Part shown: in pieces, positions 7,224 through 16,425 of the stretch
Position numbering within the stretch: position 1 is the first letter of the stretch
Layout of the letters: each line of letters starts with the position of its first letter
Origin: Algimonas arctica
Lineage (GTDB): Bacteria; Pseudomonadota; Alphaproteobacteria; Caulobacterales; Maricaulaceae
Reading direction: 5' to 3'
DNA length: 64,000 bases
Assembly (NCBI RefSeq): GCF_014652695.1
Contig: NZ_BMZH01000009.1
Span: 334 to 64,333 of the forward strand
Translations under genes and position numbers: made by a program
The notes under the pieces: model-generated
Database searches by the model: none
Told to the model about the DNA's origin: nothing
Seen by the model: the letters and a program-made list of their open reading frames with translations, nothing else

Positions 7224-8470
7224 TATCCGAGCTCCCGCTTGAACATCTCTTTTTGCTCTAACAGCAGCTTAGGCGGATCGGCGTAGACTTGTTCGAACAT
7301 GGTGAAATCATCCACTTGCGGGCCTGAATCGACCGTGCCGAGCGCTTCGGCTTGCTTGTAGGTTTCGCGCACGAAGAGTTTGGCCTCCTTTTCATACGCC
7401 GTGTGTTGATCTTCGTCCCACTCGCCGAGTTTAATGAGGTGGTCTTTCAGACGTTTGACAGGATCACCGAAAGGCCAGACTTCGGCGTCATTCTTAGGGC
7501 GGTATTTGGAGGGGTCATCCGACGTTGAATGGCCTTCTTTGCGATAGGTGAAATGCTCGATCACCGTCGCGCCGCCCCCTTTGCGCGCCCGCTCGGCGGC
7601 CCAACTCGTCACGGCGTAAACCGCAAGCGCGTCATTACCGTCGACCCGCAAGGTCGCAAGGCCATAGCCGGTGCCGCGTGCGGCAAAGCTTTCGCCTTCG
7701 CCCATGGCGATGCCTTGGAAGGATGAGATCGCCCATTGATTATTGACGACATTGATGATGCAGGGCGCGCGGTAGGTGGAGGCGAAGTTAAGCGCATAAT
7801 GGAAGTCGCCTTCCGCCGTCGCCCCTTCACCGGTGAAAGTGGACGCTATCGAGTCAGAGTTCTTATAGGCTTCGGCCATCGCCCAGCCGACCGCTTGGAT
7901 CAGCTGTGTGCCGAGATTGCCCGAGATTGAGAAGAACCCGTGCTTCTTAAATGAATAAAGCACCGGAATATTCTTGCCCTGCAGGGGGTCGCCGGAATTG
8001 GACAAGCATTGGTTCATCATTTCCAGCATGGACGCGCCGCGATTAATCAGAATGCCTTGTTGACGATAGGTCGGAAACGTCATGTCCGTGTCTAATAACG
8101 CTTGTGCGTGACCGACAGACACAGCCTCTTCGCCCGCGCTTTTCATGTAAAAGCTCATCTTGCCTTGGCGCTGCATGGCGAACATCCGCTCATCCATTGC
8201 GCGGGTCAGCATCATGTCTTTGAGCATCTTGCGCTTTATGTCCGGCGTCAGGTTCGGGATCCATTCCCCGGCGGTGTCGCCATTGAAGCGCATCACGCGG
8301 ATGAGCTTTAGCGCATGTTCCGCCGTTTCATGATCGTCGCACATCGGGTCAGGCCGATGCGGCGTGTGCATCGTGGGAACGGAAATATGACTGTAATCGG
8401 GAGAATCACCGGGCCGAAAGGGGGGCTCTGGCACATGCAGACGGGACTGGTTTGACCTTGGTTTCGCCAT
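7223..8470 (-). CDS. bkdA1: Branched-chain 2-oxoacid dehydrogenase E1 alpha subunit
   Basis: A 415-residue ThDP-binding subunit. Motifs: RAMDERMFAMQRQGKMSFYMKSAGEEA (phosphorylation-loop-like region of the E1 alpha family), FPTYRQQG, SISGNLGTQ and the ThDP pocket GEGATAEGDFHYALNFAS with NNQWAIS. A roughly 60-residue N-terminal extension rich in Pro and His (PEPPFRPGDSP) matches the longer bacterial BCKDH alpha form. It is the first gene of the bkd operon and is divergent from bkdR with a 185-bp spacer that holds a dyad. No E3 (lpd) gene follows; a dihydrolipoamide dehydrogenase encoded elsewhere must serve the complex. Confidence 0.94.
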   Translation of the reverse strand: MAKPRSNQSRLHVPEPPFRPGDSPDYSHISVPTMHTPHRPDPMCDDHETAEHALKLIRVMRFNGDTAGEWIPNLTPDIKRKMLKDMMLTRAMDERMFAMQRQGKMSFYMKSAGEEAVSVGHAQALLDTDMTFPTYRQQGILINRGASMLEMMNQCLSNSGDPLQGKNIPVLYSFKKHGFFSISGNLGTQLIQAVGWAMAEAYKNSDSIASTFTGEGATAEGDFHYALNFASTYRAPCIINVVNNQWAISSFQGIAMGEGESFAARGTGYGLATLRVDGNDALAVYAVTSWAAERARKGGGATVIEHFTYRKEGHSTSDDPSKYRPKNDAEVWPFGDPVKRLKDHLIKLGEWDEDQHTAYEKEAKLFVRETYKQAEALGTVDSGPQVDDFTMFEQVYADPPKLLLEQKEMFKRELG

Positions 8471-8550
8471 GTAGCGTGAAGCCTTTATCCATAATTGACG
8501 TTGGAAACGCCCAATGACAGCCCGTTTATGCGGAAACTATGTGAAATACA

Positions 8551-8577
8551 TTGCGACAATTGCAAGATTGTTGGCAA
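8551..8577. promoter_or_regulatory. Dyad in the bkdA1-bkdR intergenic region, candidate BkdR operator
   Basis: ACAAT at 8556-8560 and ATTGT at 8567-8571 form an inverted pair around TGCAAG, flanked by TTGC (8551-8554) and GCAA (8574-8577), offset by one base. Lrp-family regulators bind imperfect A/T-rich dyads of about 15 bp, and this one sits between the two divergent promoters. Assignment to BkdR is inference from position. Confidence 0.5.
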
Positions 8578-8655
8578 ATCCTACCAAGATGCGCTAGGAA
8601 TACAAAAAACTTGTTCAACGAATTCGCCAAACGGCATGGCGGCAGGGGATAGACA

Positions 8656-9156
8656 ATGAAAACGCCTACGCAGATTGATAACATCGATGCCAAAATTCTG
8701 CACCTTCTGCAAGGAAATGCGGGTCTCTCTGTGGCGGAGATTAGTGAGCAGGTCGGATTGAGTAGTTCGCCGTGCTGGCGCCGTATTAAGCGGATGGAAG
8801 AACTCGGTATCATCAGCGCCCGCGTCACCCTGCTCGACCGGAGCCTGCTCGGCCTTGATTTCGAAGTCTTCGTCGCCGTGAAACTCTCGTTGCCCAACCG
8901 TACGAATATGGAAAAATTCGAGCGCGAAGTCTCCCGCATGCCCGAAGTCGTCCAATGTGCCGTCGTGACGGGCGCCGTAGATTTCATGCTCCGCATCGTC
9001 ACGACGGATATGCACGCTTATGAGACTTTCCTGCGCGAGACCCTGCTCAGCATCGACCTGATCTCAGACGTGCAAAGCCGGATCGTGTTGCGCCAAGCCA
9101 AAGACACAACGGCGTTACCACTGAACCTTATTTCGAGTGCTGTCCCGCGCTATTAA
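8656..9156 (+). CDS. bkdR: Lrp/AsnC-family transcriptional regulator of the bkd operon
   Basis: A 166-residue Lrp-family protein. The N-terminal helix-turn-helix (about 8-60) reads IDAKILHLLQGNAGLSVAEISEQVGLSSSPCWRRIKRMEELGII, and the C-terminal RAM/AsnC effector domain (about 70-150) contains EVVQCAVVTGAVDFMLRIVTTDM, the usual Gly-rich ligand pocket. Divergent orientation from bkdA1A2B is the classic arrangement of BkdR, which in Pseudomonas activates the operon in response to branched-chain amino acids (family knowledge). It likely controls both its own promoter and the bkd promoter through the dyad at 8551-8577. Confidence 0.9.
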   Translation: MKTPTQIDNIDAKILHLLQGNAGLSVAEISEQVGLSSSPCWRRIKRMEELGIISARVTLLDRSLLGLDFEVFVAVKLSLPNRTNMEKFEREVSRMPEVVQCAVVTGAVDFMLRIVTTDMHAYETFLRETLLSIDLISDVQSRIVLRQAKDTTALPLNLISSAVPRY

Positions 9157-9271
9157 CGCCCGGTCCTTACCGATCCGGCTGTCAGCATATGTGTGGAATG
9201 ATGGCGCCTGGTTTGCCGGGCAGCGTTCCATCTGCCATGCGTGCCTTCAATCATTGCAATAGGAAGCGATT

Positions 9272-9634
9272 ATGATCGGTTATGTAACTATCGGCGTTCG
9301 GGATATCGACGCGGCCAAGGAATTTTATACCAGCTTGACTGGTCACAAAGTGCTTTTTGATGGTGGCCGTATCGCCTTTATCGGCGAGACCATGGGCGGA
9401 CCGATGATCGCCGTCTGCGTCCCGTATGACGCAAACGACCCGCATCCGGGGAATGGCACCATGATCGCATTAAAAGGTGGCGGACAGGACGGCTGTGACG
9501 CGATGTACAAGAAGGCGCTTGAACTCGGCGCGACGTGCGACGGAGAGCCGGGCTCCCGCATACCGGGTCAATTTTATGGCGCCTATGCCAAAGACCCGGA
9601 TGGCAATAAGTTGTGCTTTTACGATTTTAGCTAG
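9272..9634 (+). CDS. VOC (glyoxalase/bleomycin-resistance fold) family protein
   Basis: A 120-residue single VOC module with paired beta-alpha-beta-beta-beta units: IGYVTIGVRDIDAAKEFYTSLTGHK at the start and GAYAKDPDGNKLCFYDF at the end. The metal ligand positions cannot be assigned securely; the His usually present in the first strand is not obvious, while the DPDGNKLCF motif is conserved. The start is preceded by an AGGAAG ribosome-binding site. It is monocistronic, ending in a hairpin at 9656-9691. Substrate unknown. Confidence 0.85.
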   Translation: MIGYVTIGVRDIDAAKEFYTSLTGHKVLFDGGRIAFIGETMGGPMIAVCVPYDANDPHPGNGTMIALKGGGQDGCDAMYKKALELGATCDGEPGSRIPGQFYGAYAKDPDGNKLCFYDFS

Positions 9635-9655
9635 GTTCTCAAACTTTTAGCGTTT

Positions 9656-9691
9656 GCCACGCGGCTGACTGATTTTCAACATCCGCGTGGC
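9656..9691. terminator. Hairpin after the VOC gene
   Basis: GCCACGCGG at 9656-9664 pairs perfectly with CCGCGTGGC at 9683-9691, with an 18-nt loop. It lies 22 nt past the VOC stop codon and is followed by a moderately T-rich stretch. It is a likely transcription end for the VOC gene. Confidence 0.55.
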
Positions 9692-9736
9692 GACTTCATT
9701 TGCTTTCAATGACGACCCCAGCATAACGTTGGGCTT

Positions 9737-10210
9737 ATGACCTGTGGTGTTCGCCCATTTTTAAAAGGCTTTCTGAGCCAATGGCACCCGTCTAATTTTT
9801 CCGTAGATGGAATTGCGTTTGGCAATGCCGAGCAATTCATGATGTACAAAAAAGCCACCTTGTTCGGCGACGGGATGATCGCAGAAAAGATAGTGGCGGC
9901 AAAACACCCCAGCGATCACAAGCGTCTCGGCCAACAGGTTCGGGGATTTATCCAACAAGATTGGGACGCAAATAAAGTCGAGATCGTTCATGCAGGAAAC
10001 TGGGCAAAATTTACGCAGAACAAGGGGCTTCGTAAGAAGCTCCTCGCCACAGGGAATGCGATACTCGTCGAAGCTAATCCCAAAGATATAATCTGGGGCG
10101 TTGGATTAGCTGAAAACGACCCGGACATCACTAACCCAGACTGCTGGCGCGGACAAAATCTACTTGGTGAAATTCTCATGCGAGTCCGTGCGGAACTTGC
10201 CGACGATTGA
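9737..10210 (+). CDS. NADAR family (YbiA-like) N-glycosidase
   Basis: A 157-residue protein matching the NADAR/DUF1768 family: FLSQWHPSNFSVDGIAFGNAEQFMMYKKATLFGD, AEKIVAAKHPSDHKRLGQQVRGF, W and F in NWAKFTQNKGLRKKLLATG, and the C-terminal WGVGLAENDPDITNPDCWRGQNLLGEILMRVR. YbiA-type members hydrolyse the N-glycosidic bond of reactive early riboflavin intermediates; other NADAR proteins act on ADP-ribose in defence or DNA-modification settings (family knowledge). Here it stands alone, convergent with uvrB, so the housekeeping YbiA role is the simpler inference. Near-complete length suggests an active enzyme. Confidence 0.88.
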   Translation: MTCGVRPFLKGFLSQWHPSNFSVDGIAFGNAEQFMMYKKATLFGDGMIAEKIVAAKHPSDHKRLGQQVRGFIQQDWDANKVEIVHAGNWAKFTQNKGLRKKLLATGNAILVEANPKDIIWGVGLAENDPDITNPDCWRGQNLLGEILMRVRAELADD

Positions 10211-10283
10211 TTTTACGAATTCTCTGAAGACCTTTTTGGCAGCCAATCGCGCTGAATGCGCGAACCGCTCGCGACGCTGCGCT

Positions 10284-10308
10284 ATTGTCAGTCCCCCGGA
10301 CTGACAAT
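10284..10308. terminator. Bidirectional hairpin between NADAR gene and uvrB
   Basis: A perfect 11-bp stem (ATTGTCAGTCC with GGACTGACAAT) and 3-nt CCC loop sits between the convergent NADAR and uvrB stop codons. It has no pronounced T-run on either side, but position and stem strength suit a shared terminator. Confidence 0.6.
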
Positions 10309-10326
10309 TCCGGCGGGGCCGGACCG

Positions 10327-12471
10327 CTAAGCGCCCCGCACCTTCACCAACTCATCCCGCAACCGCGCCGCTTCCTCAAACTCCAAATTCTCAGCCGCTT
10401 CGAACATGCGCTTCTCTAGCTCGGCCGCCACCGCAATGGCGTTGCCGCCCATTGTCTGGCCGGTGAACGGTTCGTCGCCTTCGGCGGCTTCGAGCATTTG
10501 GCCGCGTTTGCCTTTTTTCTTGAGGCCGCTTGGAGTGTAGCTGTCGCGTTCGTCCTTGATTTTCTGCGCGTTTTGGCTGTCGCCGACCATATCCGCGACG
10601 CCGCGCAAAATGGTTTGCGGGGTGATACCGTGTAGCGTGTTGTGGGCGACTTGGCGGACGCGGCGGCGTTCGGTCTCATCCATCGCGCGTTGCATCGAGC
10701 CGGTGATTTTATCGGCGTAGAGCACGACATGGGCTTCTGAGTTCCGCGCGGCACGACCGATGGTTTGGATCATCGACGTCTCGGATCGCAGGAAGCCTTC
10801 TTTATCCGCGTCGAGAATGCCAACGAACGCACATTCCGGAATATCCAGCCCTTCGCGCAGCAGGTTAATCCCGATGAGCACGTCGAACACACCGAGCCGG
10901 AGATCGCGGATGATTTCGATCCGTTCCAACGTGTCGACGTCACTATGCATGTAGCGCACTTTAATGCCCTGATCCGACATATATTCGGTCAGGTCTTCGG
11001 ACATCTTTTTCGTCAATGTCGTAACGAGCGAGCGGAAGCCTTTGGCCGTCGTCTTGCGGACTTCGTCGACCACGTCATCAACCTGATTGTGATGCTCACC
11101 GGACACAGGGCGCACTTCGACAGGGGGGTCGATGAGGCCGGTTGGGCGAATGACTTGTTCGACGAACACGCCGCCCGTGCGTTCCATTTCCCAATTGGCG
11201 GGTGTGGCGCTGACATAGACGGTCTGTGGCCGCATCGCGTCCCATTCTTCGAACTTCAGCGGGCGGTTATCGATGCAAGAGGGCAGGCGGAAGCCATGCT
11301 CAGACAGGGTCGTTTTGCGGTTCGCATCGCCGCGGCTCATGCCGCCGATTTGTGAGACGCCGACATGGCTCTCGTCCATGAACAGCAGCGCATCTTCGGG
11401 CAGATATTCGAACAATGTGGGCGGCGGTTCGCCAGGCGCGCGGCCCGTGAGATAGCGCGAATAGTTTTCGATCCCGTTGCAGAAACCGGCCGCCGCCATC
11501 ATTTCCAAATCAAATTCAGTGCGTTGCTGTATGCGTTGCGCTTCGAGGAGTTTGCCTTCGGCTTCGAAGATTTTTAGCGTCTTGTCCAACTCGGCTTTAA
11601 TGCCCTTCATGGCGCTTTGGACGGTCGGGCGCGGCGTGACATAGTGGCTATTGGCATAGACTCGGACTGTGTCGATCACGCGGCCTGTTTTACCCGTAAG
11701 CGGGTCAAACTCGGTGATGCTGTCAATCTCATCGCCAAAGAAGTCAAAGCGCCACGCCGTATCGTCATAGTGCGCGGGGAATAGTTCAATCGTATCGCCG
11801 CGCACACGGAAGGACCCGCGTGCAAACGCGAGATCATTACGTTGATATTGCAGCCCGACCAGCTGAGTCATCAACTCGCGCGGATCAATCGCTTGCCCGC
11901 GCGCCAAATCAATCGTCATCGCCGTGTAAGTCTCGACCGAGCCGATCCCGTAAATACAGGACACAGACGCGACGATAATCACATCATCGCGTTCCAAAAT
12001 TGCGCGGGTCGCCGCGTGGCGCATACGGTCAATCTGCTCATTGACCGAGCTATCTTTCTCGATGAACGTATCCGTGCGCGGGACATAGGCTTCCGGCTGA
12101 TAATAATCATAATAGGACACGAAATATTCGACGGCGTTTTCCGGAAAGAAGGATTTAAATTCCGAATAGAGCTGCGCCGCGAGCGTCTTGTTCGGCGCCA
12201 TAATCAGCGCCGGGCGCTGCGTTTGTTCAATGATCTTGGCCATCGTAAAGGTCTTGCCCGACCCGGTCACGCCGAGCAGAACCTGATCGCGGTCCTTGTC
12301 ATTGATGCCCTGCACGAGCGCTTTAATCGCTTTGGGCTGATCGCCCTTGGGCTCGAACGGCGAATTCAAGATAAACCGCTTGCCGCCTTCCGACTTCTCT
12401 GGACGCGCCGGCTTATGCGGGGTCCACAGCGCCGGAGCATCGTGGACAGACATTCGAACGGGTTCAAGCAT
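10327..12471 (-). CDS. uvrB: Excinuclease ABC subunit B
   Basis: The 714-residue damage-verification helicase of nucleotide excision repair, loaded by UvrA and partnered with UvrC. Visible motifs: [11 protein letters not shown], Walker A GVTGSGKT (about 67-74), the beta-hairpin region [30 protein letters not shown]-like [39 protein letters not shown], and a C-terminal UVR motif with [13 protein letters not shown] for UvrC contact. The N-terminus carries about 30 residues before the usual start of homology, so an internal start is possible. Downstream it converges on the NADAR gene. No LexA-type operator was identified. Confidence 0.97.
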   Translation of the reverse strand: MLEPVRMSVHDAPALWTPHKPARPEKSEGGKRFILNSPFEPKGDQPKAIKALVQGINDKDRDQVLLGVTGSGKTFTMAKIIEQTQRPALIMAPNKTLAAQLYSEFKSFFPENAVEYFVSYYDYYQPEAYVPRTDTFIEKDSSVNEQIDRMRHAATRAILERDDVIIVASVSCIYGIGSVETYTAMTIDLARGQAIDPRELMTQLVGLQYQRNDLAFARGSFRVRGDTIELFPAHYDDTAWRFDFFGDEIDSITEFDPLTGKTGRVIDTVRVYANSHYVTPRPTVQSAMKGIKAELDKTLKIFEAEGKLLEAQRIQQRTEFDLEMMAAAGFCNGIENYSRYLTGRAPGEPPPTLFEYLPEDALLFMDESHVGVSQIGGMSRGDANRKTTLSEHGFRLPSCIDNRPLKFEEWDAMRPQTVYVSATPANWEMERTGGVFVEQVIRPTGLIDPPVEVRPVSGEHHNQVDDVVDEVRKTTAKGFRSLVTTLTKKMSEDLTEYMSDQGIKVRYMHSDVDTLERIEIIRDLRLGVFDVLIGINLLREGLDIPECAFVGILDADKEGFLRSETSMIQTIGRAARNSEAHVVLYADKITGSMQRAMDETERRRVRQVAHNTLHGITPQTILRGVADMVGDSQNAQKIKDERDSYTPSGLKKKGKRGQMLEAAEGDEPFTGQTMGGNAIAVAAELEKRMFEAAENLEFEEAARLRDELVKVRGA

Positions 12472-12637
12472 AGAAGGTAGATAGGGGAACGGAGCGAGAA
12501 CGCCAAGGGGTCGGCAATGCGAGTGACAGTCTCATTCATCGAGGTGCGTCGCCGCGCTAAGGGCACAAGTAGGTCTAGTGCGAGCCAGACACGGCTTGCG
12601 GCGGCGAAATACCCGCCCCATTAGTCGCTTGAAGTAT

Positions 12638-12658
12638 TGCGGAGCCTGAGGTTCCGCA
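12638..12658 (+). terminator. Terminator-like hairpin upstream of uvrB
   Basis: TGCGGAGCC pairs with GGTTCCGCA (9 bp with one G-T pair, loop TGA) and is followed on the plus strand by TTTATCTTTT, a good intrinsic-terminator layout. No plus-strand gene precedes it, so it could end a short unannotated transcript or act on readthrough. Confidence 0.55.
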
Positions 12659-12701
12659 TTTATCTTTTAGAAGCGCGAGGACCGACAGGCCCTGCCGTAA
12701 T

Positions 12702-12794
12702 TTATCGGGCGAATGCGTCTGTCGCGATGGCCGATGTGCAGGTGATGATAAAGCCGAGTGTTGCGGCGCCGATTTTCTTTACATTCCGAGTCAT
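12702..12794 (-). CDS. Possible 30-residue secreted peptide or truncated secreted protein
   Basis: The minus-strand frame encodes 30 residues with the architecture of a signal peptide: basic start MTRNVKKIG, a hydrophobic stretch AATLGFIITCTSA, and an AIA-type cleavage site, leaving only about six residues. There is no clear Shine-Dalgarno sequence. It could be the remnant of a degraded secreted-protein gene or a chance frame. Confidence 0.3.
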   Translation of the reverse strand: MTRNVKKIGAATLGFIITCTSAIATDAFAR

Positions 12795-13205
12795 AAAATT
12801 CAAAATTCCGTAGTGTGTGATGGACAGTATCAGTGTCCTGTTTAATTTCGTTTCGATCGAGACTGGGTTAGATCAAAGTCTCAAGACGATTGTGATATCG
12901 CATGGTTGTGGATTAGGCAGAATAGCCATGAATGCCGCACCATCTATGCATTAATGGGAGCCTTGGACGTAGTCTCGCCTCTTTTTTAAATTAATTGACG
13001 CAAGCTATGTTTTATTGGGCAGCTGAAATAGTCAGCCGATGCCCTGCTGCGGGCGCGTATTGTTGAATTTTTGTGCAAAAATAAGGCTGATTGGGTCTCG
13101 TTTTTCATGTGAAGTCGCATATAGCTCAACCTCCATGGCCTCTTGCCCCTTGCGCCCCTATTTGCGACATGCGCGACTTAACTTACTCTTCGGACGCGTT
13201 CACCC

Positions 13206-15134
13206 ATGCCCAGCTTAACATTCCCTGACGGCAACATCCGTGACTATGACGACGGCGTTACGGCGCTTGAGGTTGCCAAGTCGATATCCTCTGGCCTGGC
13301 CAAGAAAGTCTTGGCGGTGAAGCTGGACGGTGTGTTGCTGGATGCGACGCGGCCGATCACCGCTGACGCTAAAATCGAACTGGTGACAGCGAAAGACCCG
13401 GAAGGGTTGGAGTTGATCCGGCATGATGCGTCGCACGTGATGGCGGAAGCCGTGCAAGAGCTTTTCCCCGGCACGCAGGTCACGATTGGGCCCGTCATCG
13501 AAAATGGCTTTTATTACGACTTCCACCGCGAGGAGCCGATTTCTGAGGATGACTTTGCAGCTATCGAGAAGAAAATGGCATTCATCATCAATCGCAATGA
13601 CAAGTTCGTGCGCGAGGAAATGGATCGGAACGCTGCGATTAAAATGTTCCGCGACATGGGCGAAACGTTCAAGGCTGAGTTGATCGAGGACCTGCCCGAG
13701 AGCGAAACCATCACTGTTTACCGTCAGGGCAACTGGTTCGACCTCTGCCGTGGCCCGCATTTGCCGAGCACAGGCAAGATCGGCAAAGCGTTCAAATTGA
13801 TGAAAGTCGCGGGCGCTTACTGGCGCGGGGATAGCAATAATCCGCAACTGCAGCGGATTTACGGTACCGCTTGGGCAAGCCAAGAAGATCTGGACGCGCA
13901 CCTAAAACAAATCGAAGAAGCCGAAGCGCGCGACCATCGCCGTTTGGGACGTCAGTTGGAGCTGTTTCACTTTCAAGAGGAAGCGCAAGGGCAGGCATTC
14001 TGGCACCCCAACGGCTGGATGATTTACACAACGCTGATGGCCTATATGGCCCGCCGCCAGCGCGAATATGGCTATGCGGAAATTAAAACGCCGCAGTTGA
14101 TGGATCGCAAATTCTGGGAGGCATCTGGCCACTGGGAGAAATATCGCGAGAATATGTTTGTCGCCGAAATCGCCGAAGAAGATAAAGTTCTCGCGCTGAA
14201 ACCGATGAACTGTCCGTGTCATATTCAAGTCTTTAATCAGGGCATGAAATCCTATCGTGACTTGCCGGTGCGCTACGCGGAATTTGGCTCCTGCCACCGC
14301 TATGAGCCATCTGGGGCGCTGCATGGCCTCATGCGCGTACGCGGTTTCGTGCAAGATGACGGGCATATTTTCTGTACGCTGGATCAAGTCACGGACGAGG
14401 TCAAAGCGTTCACCGAACTCTTGAAATCCGTCTATGCCGACCTCGGTTTTGATGATGTCAAAGTCAATTTTTCAACCCGTCCCGACACGCGCGTCGGATC
14501 CGATGAATATTGGGATATGTCTGAAAAAGCGCTTGGAGAAGCGGCAGAAGCGTCCGGATTGGAAGTCATCTTGAATGAAGGCGATGGCGCGTTTTATGGC
14601 CCGAAACTCGACTTTGTCTTGCGCGATGCAATTGGACGGGAATGGCAGGCCGGGACGATCCAGCTGGACCCGAACATGCCCGAACGGCTCGGCGCGAGCT
14701 ATGTCGGTGCGGATGATGCGAAGCACGCGCCGGTTATGTTGCACCGCGCGGTGCTCGGCAGTTTTGAGCGCTTCCTTGGCATCCTGATCGAAAATTATGC
14801 GGGTAAATTCCCGCTCTGGCTAAGTCCTGTCCAAGTCGTTGTCGCGACCATCACGTCGGATGCAGATGATTACGCCGCCGACGTTGTCGCCCAGTTGAAC
14901 GCCGCCGGTCTTCGCGCCGAGCTGGATACACGCAATGAGAAGATCAATTACAAAATTCGTGAATTATCTGCGGATCGTAAAATACCCGTCATTGCTGTTG
15001 TCGGTCGCCGTGAAGCCGAAGAAGGCAAACTCGCGTTGCGTCGTTTGGGCTCGCAAGGACAAGAGATCGTGACCGTTGAGGATGCGATTGCGGCATTGAC
15101 GATCGAGGCGACTGCACCGGACCTTAAGCGCTAA
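13206..15134 (+). CDS. thrS: Threonyl-tRNA synthetase
   Basis: A 642-residue class II synthetase charging tRNA-Thr in the cytosol. It has an N-terminal TGS domain (about 1-62), an editing domain with [11 protein letters not shown] and the [13 protein letters not shown] region, then the catalytic core: zinc ligand Cys in [31 protein letters not shown], and [18 protein letters not shown]. The C-terminal anticodon-binding domain ends near residue 635. Length and domain order are standard. It is the only gene of this long leftward-open region and is followed within 17 nt by the polysaccharide genes. Confidence 0.98.
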   Translation: MPSLTFPDGNIRDYDDGVTALEVAKSISSGLAKKVLAVKLDGVLLDATRPITADAKIELVTAKDPEGLELIRHDASHVMAEAVQELFPGTQVTIGPVIENGFYYDFHREEPISEDDFAAIEKKMAFIINRNDKFVREEMDRNAAIKMFRDMGETFKAELIEDLPESETITVYRQGNWFDLCRGPHLPSTGKIGKAFKLMKVAGAYWRGDSNNPQLQRIYGTAWASQEDLDAHLKQIEEAEARDHRRLGRQLELFHFQEEAQGQAFWHPNGWMIYTTLMAYMARRQREYGYAEIKTPQLMDRKFWEASGHWEKYRENMFVAEIAEEDKVLALKPMNCPCHIQVFNQGMKSYRDLPVRYAEFGSCHRYEPSGALHGLMRVRGFVQDDGHIFCTLDQVTDEVKAFTELLKSVYADLGFDDVKVNFSTRPDTRVGSDEYWDMSEKALGEAAEASGLEVILNEGDGAFYGPKLDFVLRDAIGREWQAGTIQLDPNMPERLGASYVGADDAKHAPVMLHRAVLGSFERFLGILIENYAGKFPLWLSPVQVVVATITSDADDYAADVVAQLNAAGLRAELDTRNEKINYKIRELSADRKIPVIAVVGRREAEEGKLALRRLGSQGQEIVTVEDAIAALTIEATAPDLKR

Positions 15135-15150
15135 GCGTTTCTTGAACACA

Positions 15151-16425
15151 ATGAAGGCCATACGGTTCATCGATGGATTTGCGAGTGTCTGGCTAGTTTT
15201 TTGGCTTAGCTTTATCGCAGTTTATATCCATTTTGGCGCGCTGGGGTTTTCTGGCTTAGTTATTCTTCTGGGGGCTGTTGGATGGCTCGTTTGGCTGGTC
15301 CATCGGGACGTGGTCCCGATGAATAGCCGCACGCTCATTGTCCCCGGTCTTGCCTTTGCGTTATTTTTTGGCTGGTTGTCACTCAGCGCGGCTTGGAGCC
15401 CTGCTGGGCCAGAGACGGCCTATCGTCTTGCGGGACAGGTGGCGTTGACGGCGGCCTTGCCTGCCTTGTTGTTGACGCGAACCGAATGGCGACGGACCCT
15501 GCTGAGCCAAATCCTGATGGCCGTTGCCTTCGCGGGCGTGGCCATATTGGCGCTGGATGTAGCGTCGGGTTATGGCATCAATACGTTTCTGGACCCTGTT
15601 GGTGTGGGAGAGGATTTGAACCAGCGGCAGGGTGATGCGGAGATGAATATTGGTCGCGGCCATGTCGCTTATGCCGTAATACTGCCCTTGCTCTTGGCGT
15701 TCTTTGCTACGCGTTTACCGCCGGGGCGGTTTTGGCCGACGACCATCACCTTTATCGCGTTGATCCTGATCGGAACTATGTTGAACCGCTTGTCGATCGT
15801 ACCGATGATTATGCTCCTCGCCGCGCCGTTCTTTATCATGGGGTATAAAACGCCGCGATGGGGACTGCGCCTGTCGCTTAGCGCATTGGCGGCGTCGATT
15901 GTGTTTGCCCCGCTTGTCGGTGTCGTGTCCCGCATGGCCGGAGAGGGCACGATGGCGCGCCTCCCGATGAGTTGGGACCATCGACTACGGATGTGGGATT
16001 ATAGCCTGTCGCGCATCACTGAATCGCCGTGGATCGGTAAGGGGCTCGATAGTTCGCGCAGTTTTCAAGAGGCTTTCACGACACGCATCGGCGTTGATGT
16101 ACCGTTCGTGTCATTGCACCCGCATAATATTGGTCTGCAAACATGGGTCGAAGCGGGCGCCATCGGTGCGCTTTTGCTCACGTTGGCCATCGTTAGCCTT
16201 TATGCGCCGTTGCGTCGCCTTACGGGCGACCATGCGTGGCGAGGGGCGGCTGTCTCTGGCATGTTAATGAGCGCAACCGTGGCGAGCGCCGTGACTGTGG
16301 GGGCGTGGCAATATTGGTGGTGGGGACTATTGGGTCTCTGTTTGGCCCTTGTGTTACTGATTCCAACGAAACTCGACCTGTTATTGTGCGACGTTCCAGA
16401 CGAAGTGCCGACCGATGAGCAATAG
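15151..16425 (+). CDS. O-antigen ligase/polymerase-like membrane protein
   Basis: A 424-residue polytopic membrane protein with about ten to twelve hydrophobic segments. It contains the Wzy_C-type periplasmic loop signature: LRMWDYSLSRITESPWIGKGLDSS followed by HPHNIGLQTWVEAGAIGALL, typical of O-antigen ligases (WaaL) and Wzy polymerases. A TTG at 15142 is in frame, but the ATG at 15151 gives the more usual start. It overlaps the next glycosyltransferase by 11 nt, indicating co-translation. It probably attaches or polymerises surface polysaccharide on undecaprenyl carriers; ligase versus polymerase cannot be decided from sequence. Confidence 0.82.
   Translation: MKAIRFIDGFASVWLVFWLSFIAVYIHFGALGFSGLVILLGAVGWLVWLVHRDVVPMNSRTLIVPGLAFALFFGWLSLSAAWSPAGPETAYRLAGQVALTAALPALLLTRTEWRRTLLSQILMAVAFAGVAILALDVASGYGINTFLDPVGVGEDLNQRQGDAEMNIGRGHVAYAVILPLLLAFFATRLPPGRFWPTTITFIALILIGTMLNRLSIVPMIMLLAAPFFIMGYKTPRWGLRLSLSALAASIVFAPLVGVVSRMAGEGTMARLPMSWDHRLRMWDYSLSRITESPWIGKGLDSSRSFQEAFTTRIGVDVPFVSLHPHNIGLQTWVEAGAIGALLLTLAIVSLYAPLRRLTGDHAWRGAAVSGMLMSATVASAVTVGAWQYWWWGLLGLCLALVLLIPTKLDLLLCDVPDEVPTDEQ

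Larger units (their letters stand above)
12472..13205. other. 734-bp gene-poor interval between uvrB and thrS
   Basis: This divergent intergenic region holds one possible tiny secreted peptide on the minus strand (12702-12794) and a terminator-like hairpin (12638-12658). The rest shows no long open frame. The segment 12800-13100 is comparatively AT-rich and probably contains promoters for thrS; no T-box or other known riboswitch was recognised. Confidence 0.5.

Noticed and set aside
12366-12566. Frame upstream of uvrB
   Set aside because: Overlaps the uvrB 5' end in another frame, with no domain.
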